Of a DNA stretch of 5,282 bases, positions 5,282 to 5,282 are shown piece after piece; the stretch's first letter is position 1, and every line of letters begins with the position of its first letter. Under the pieces are notes generated by a model, which saw only the letters and a program-made list of their open reading frames with translations, was not told the origin of the DNA and ran no database searches. Source of the DNA: an uncultured Myxococcales bacterium (GTDB lineage Bacteria > Myxococcota_A > Bradymonadia > UBA7976 > UBA1532). The stretch is from NCBI GenBank assembly GCA_937896275.1, contig CALBMW010000846.1, positions 1 to 5,282 on the forward strand, written 5' to 3'. The translations under genes were made by a program, and so were the position numbers.

Positions 5282-5282
5282 G

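Noticed and set aside
1..5282. CRISPR, tRNA, rRNA, insertion sequence, toxin-antitoxin or defence system
   Set aside because: No direct-repeat array, cloverleaf-like stretch, transposase motif, terminal repeats or small-gene pair was seen on either strand.

Overview
This is a GC-rich chromosomal window from a Gram-negative bacterium. It holds the distal end of a division and cell-wall (dcw) cluster, ftsQ(partial)-ftsA-ftsZ, followed by three lineage-specific envelope genes. The FtsZ core resembles deltaproteobacterial FtsZ. The last gene encodes a Cys-rich, PPC-like secreted protein of a type common in Myxococcota and related groups. I therefore infer a Myxococcota/Bradymonadales-like organism. 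This rests on protein style and base composition, not on a marker gene.

Layout. Bases 2-193 (+) encode the last 63 residues of a protein that fits the FtsQ C-terminus; the gene enters from the left and overlaps ftsA by 14 bases. ftsA (180-1409, +) encodes a 409-residue FtsA ending in a membrane-targeting amphipathic helix, with unusual substitutions in its second phosphate motif. The 195-base spacer 1410-1604 is AT-rich at first. It holds two inverted repeats, a candidate promoter and a leader hairpin that ends just before the ftsZ ribosome binding site. ftsZ (1605-3200, +, GTG start) encodes a complete tubulin-like GTPase with a Pro/Ala/Arg-rich tail of roughly 200 residues. That tail carries two candidate C-terminal-peptide-like motifs.

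After ftsZ, 3201-3412 holds a GC-rich terminator-like hairpin, a candidate -10 element and leader hairpins. A gene for an unrecognised exported protein follows (3413-4087, +). It converges, across a 22-base hairpin-forming gap, on a two-gene minus-strand unit. The upstream gene of that unit enters from the right edge (4811-5281, secreted PPC-like protein with a four-Cys tail) and overlaps by one base the gene for a single-pass membrane-anchored protein (4110-4811).

How they work together. FtsA anchors FtsZ polymers to the membrane and FtsQ is part of the periplasmic FtsQLB divisome complex, so the left two thirds is one division module. The spacer signals suggest that ftsZ has its own promoter and leader control besides read-through from ftsA. 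The three right-hand genes all encode exported or membrane-anchored proteins. Nothing in the sequence ties them to division beyond position.

I found no mobile element, CRISPR array, RNA gene or defence system. The window is mostly ordinary. The points worth a second look are the altered FtsA nucleotide motif, the FtsZ tail and the ftsZ leader.
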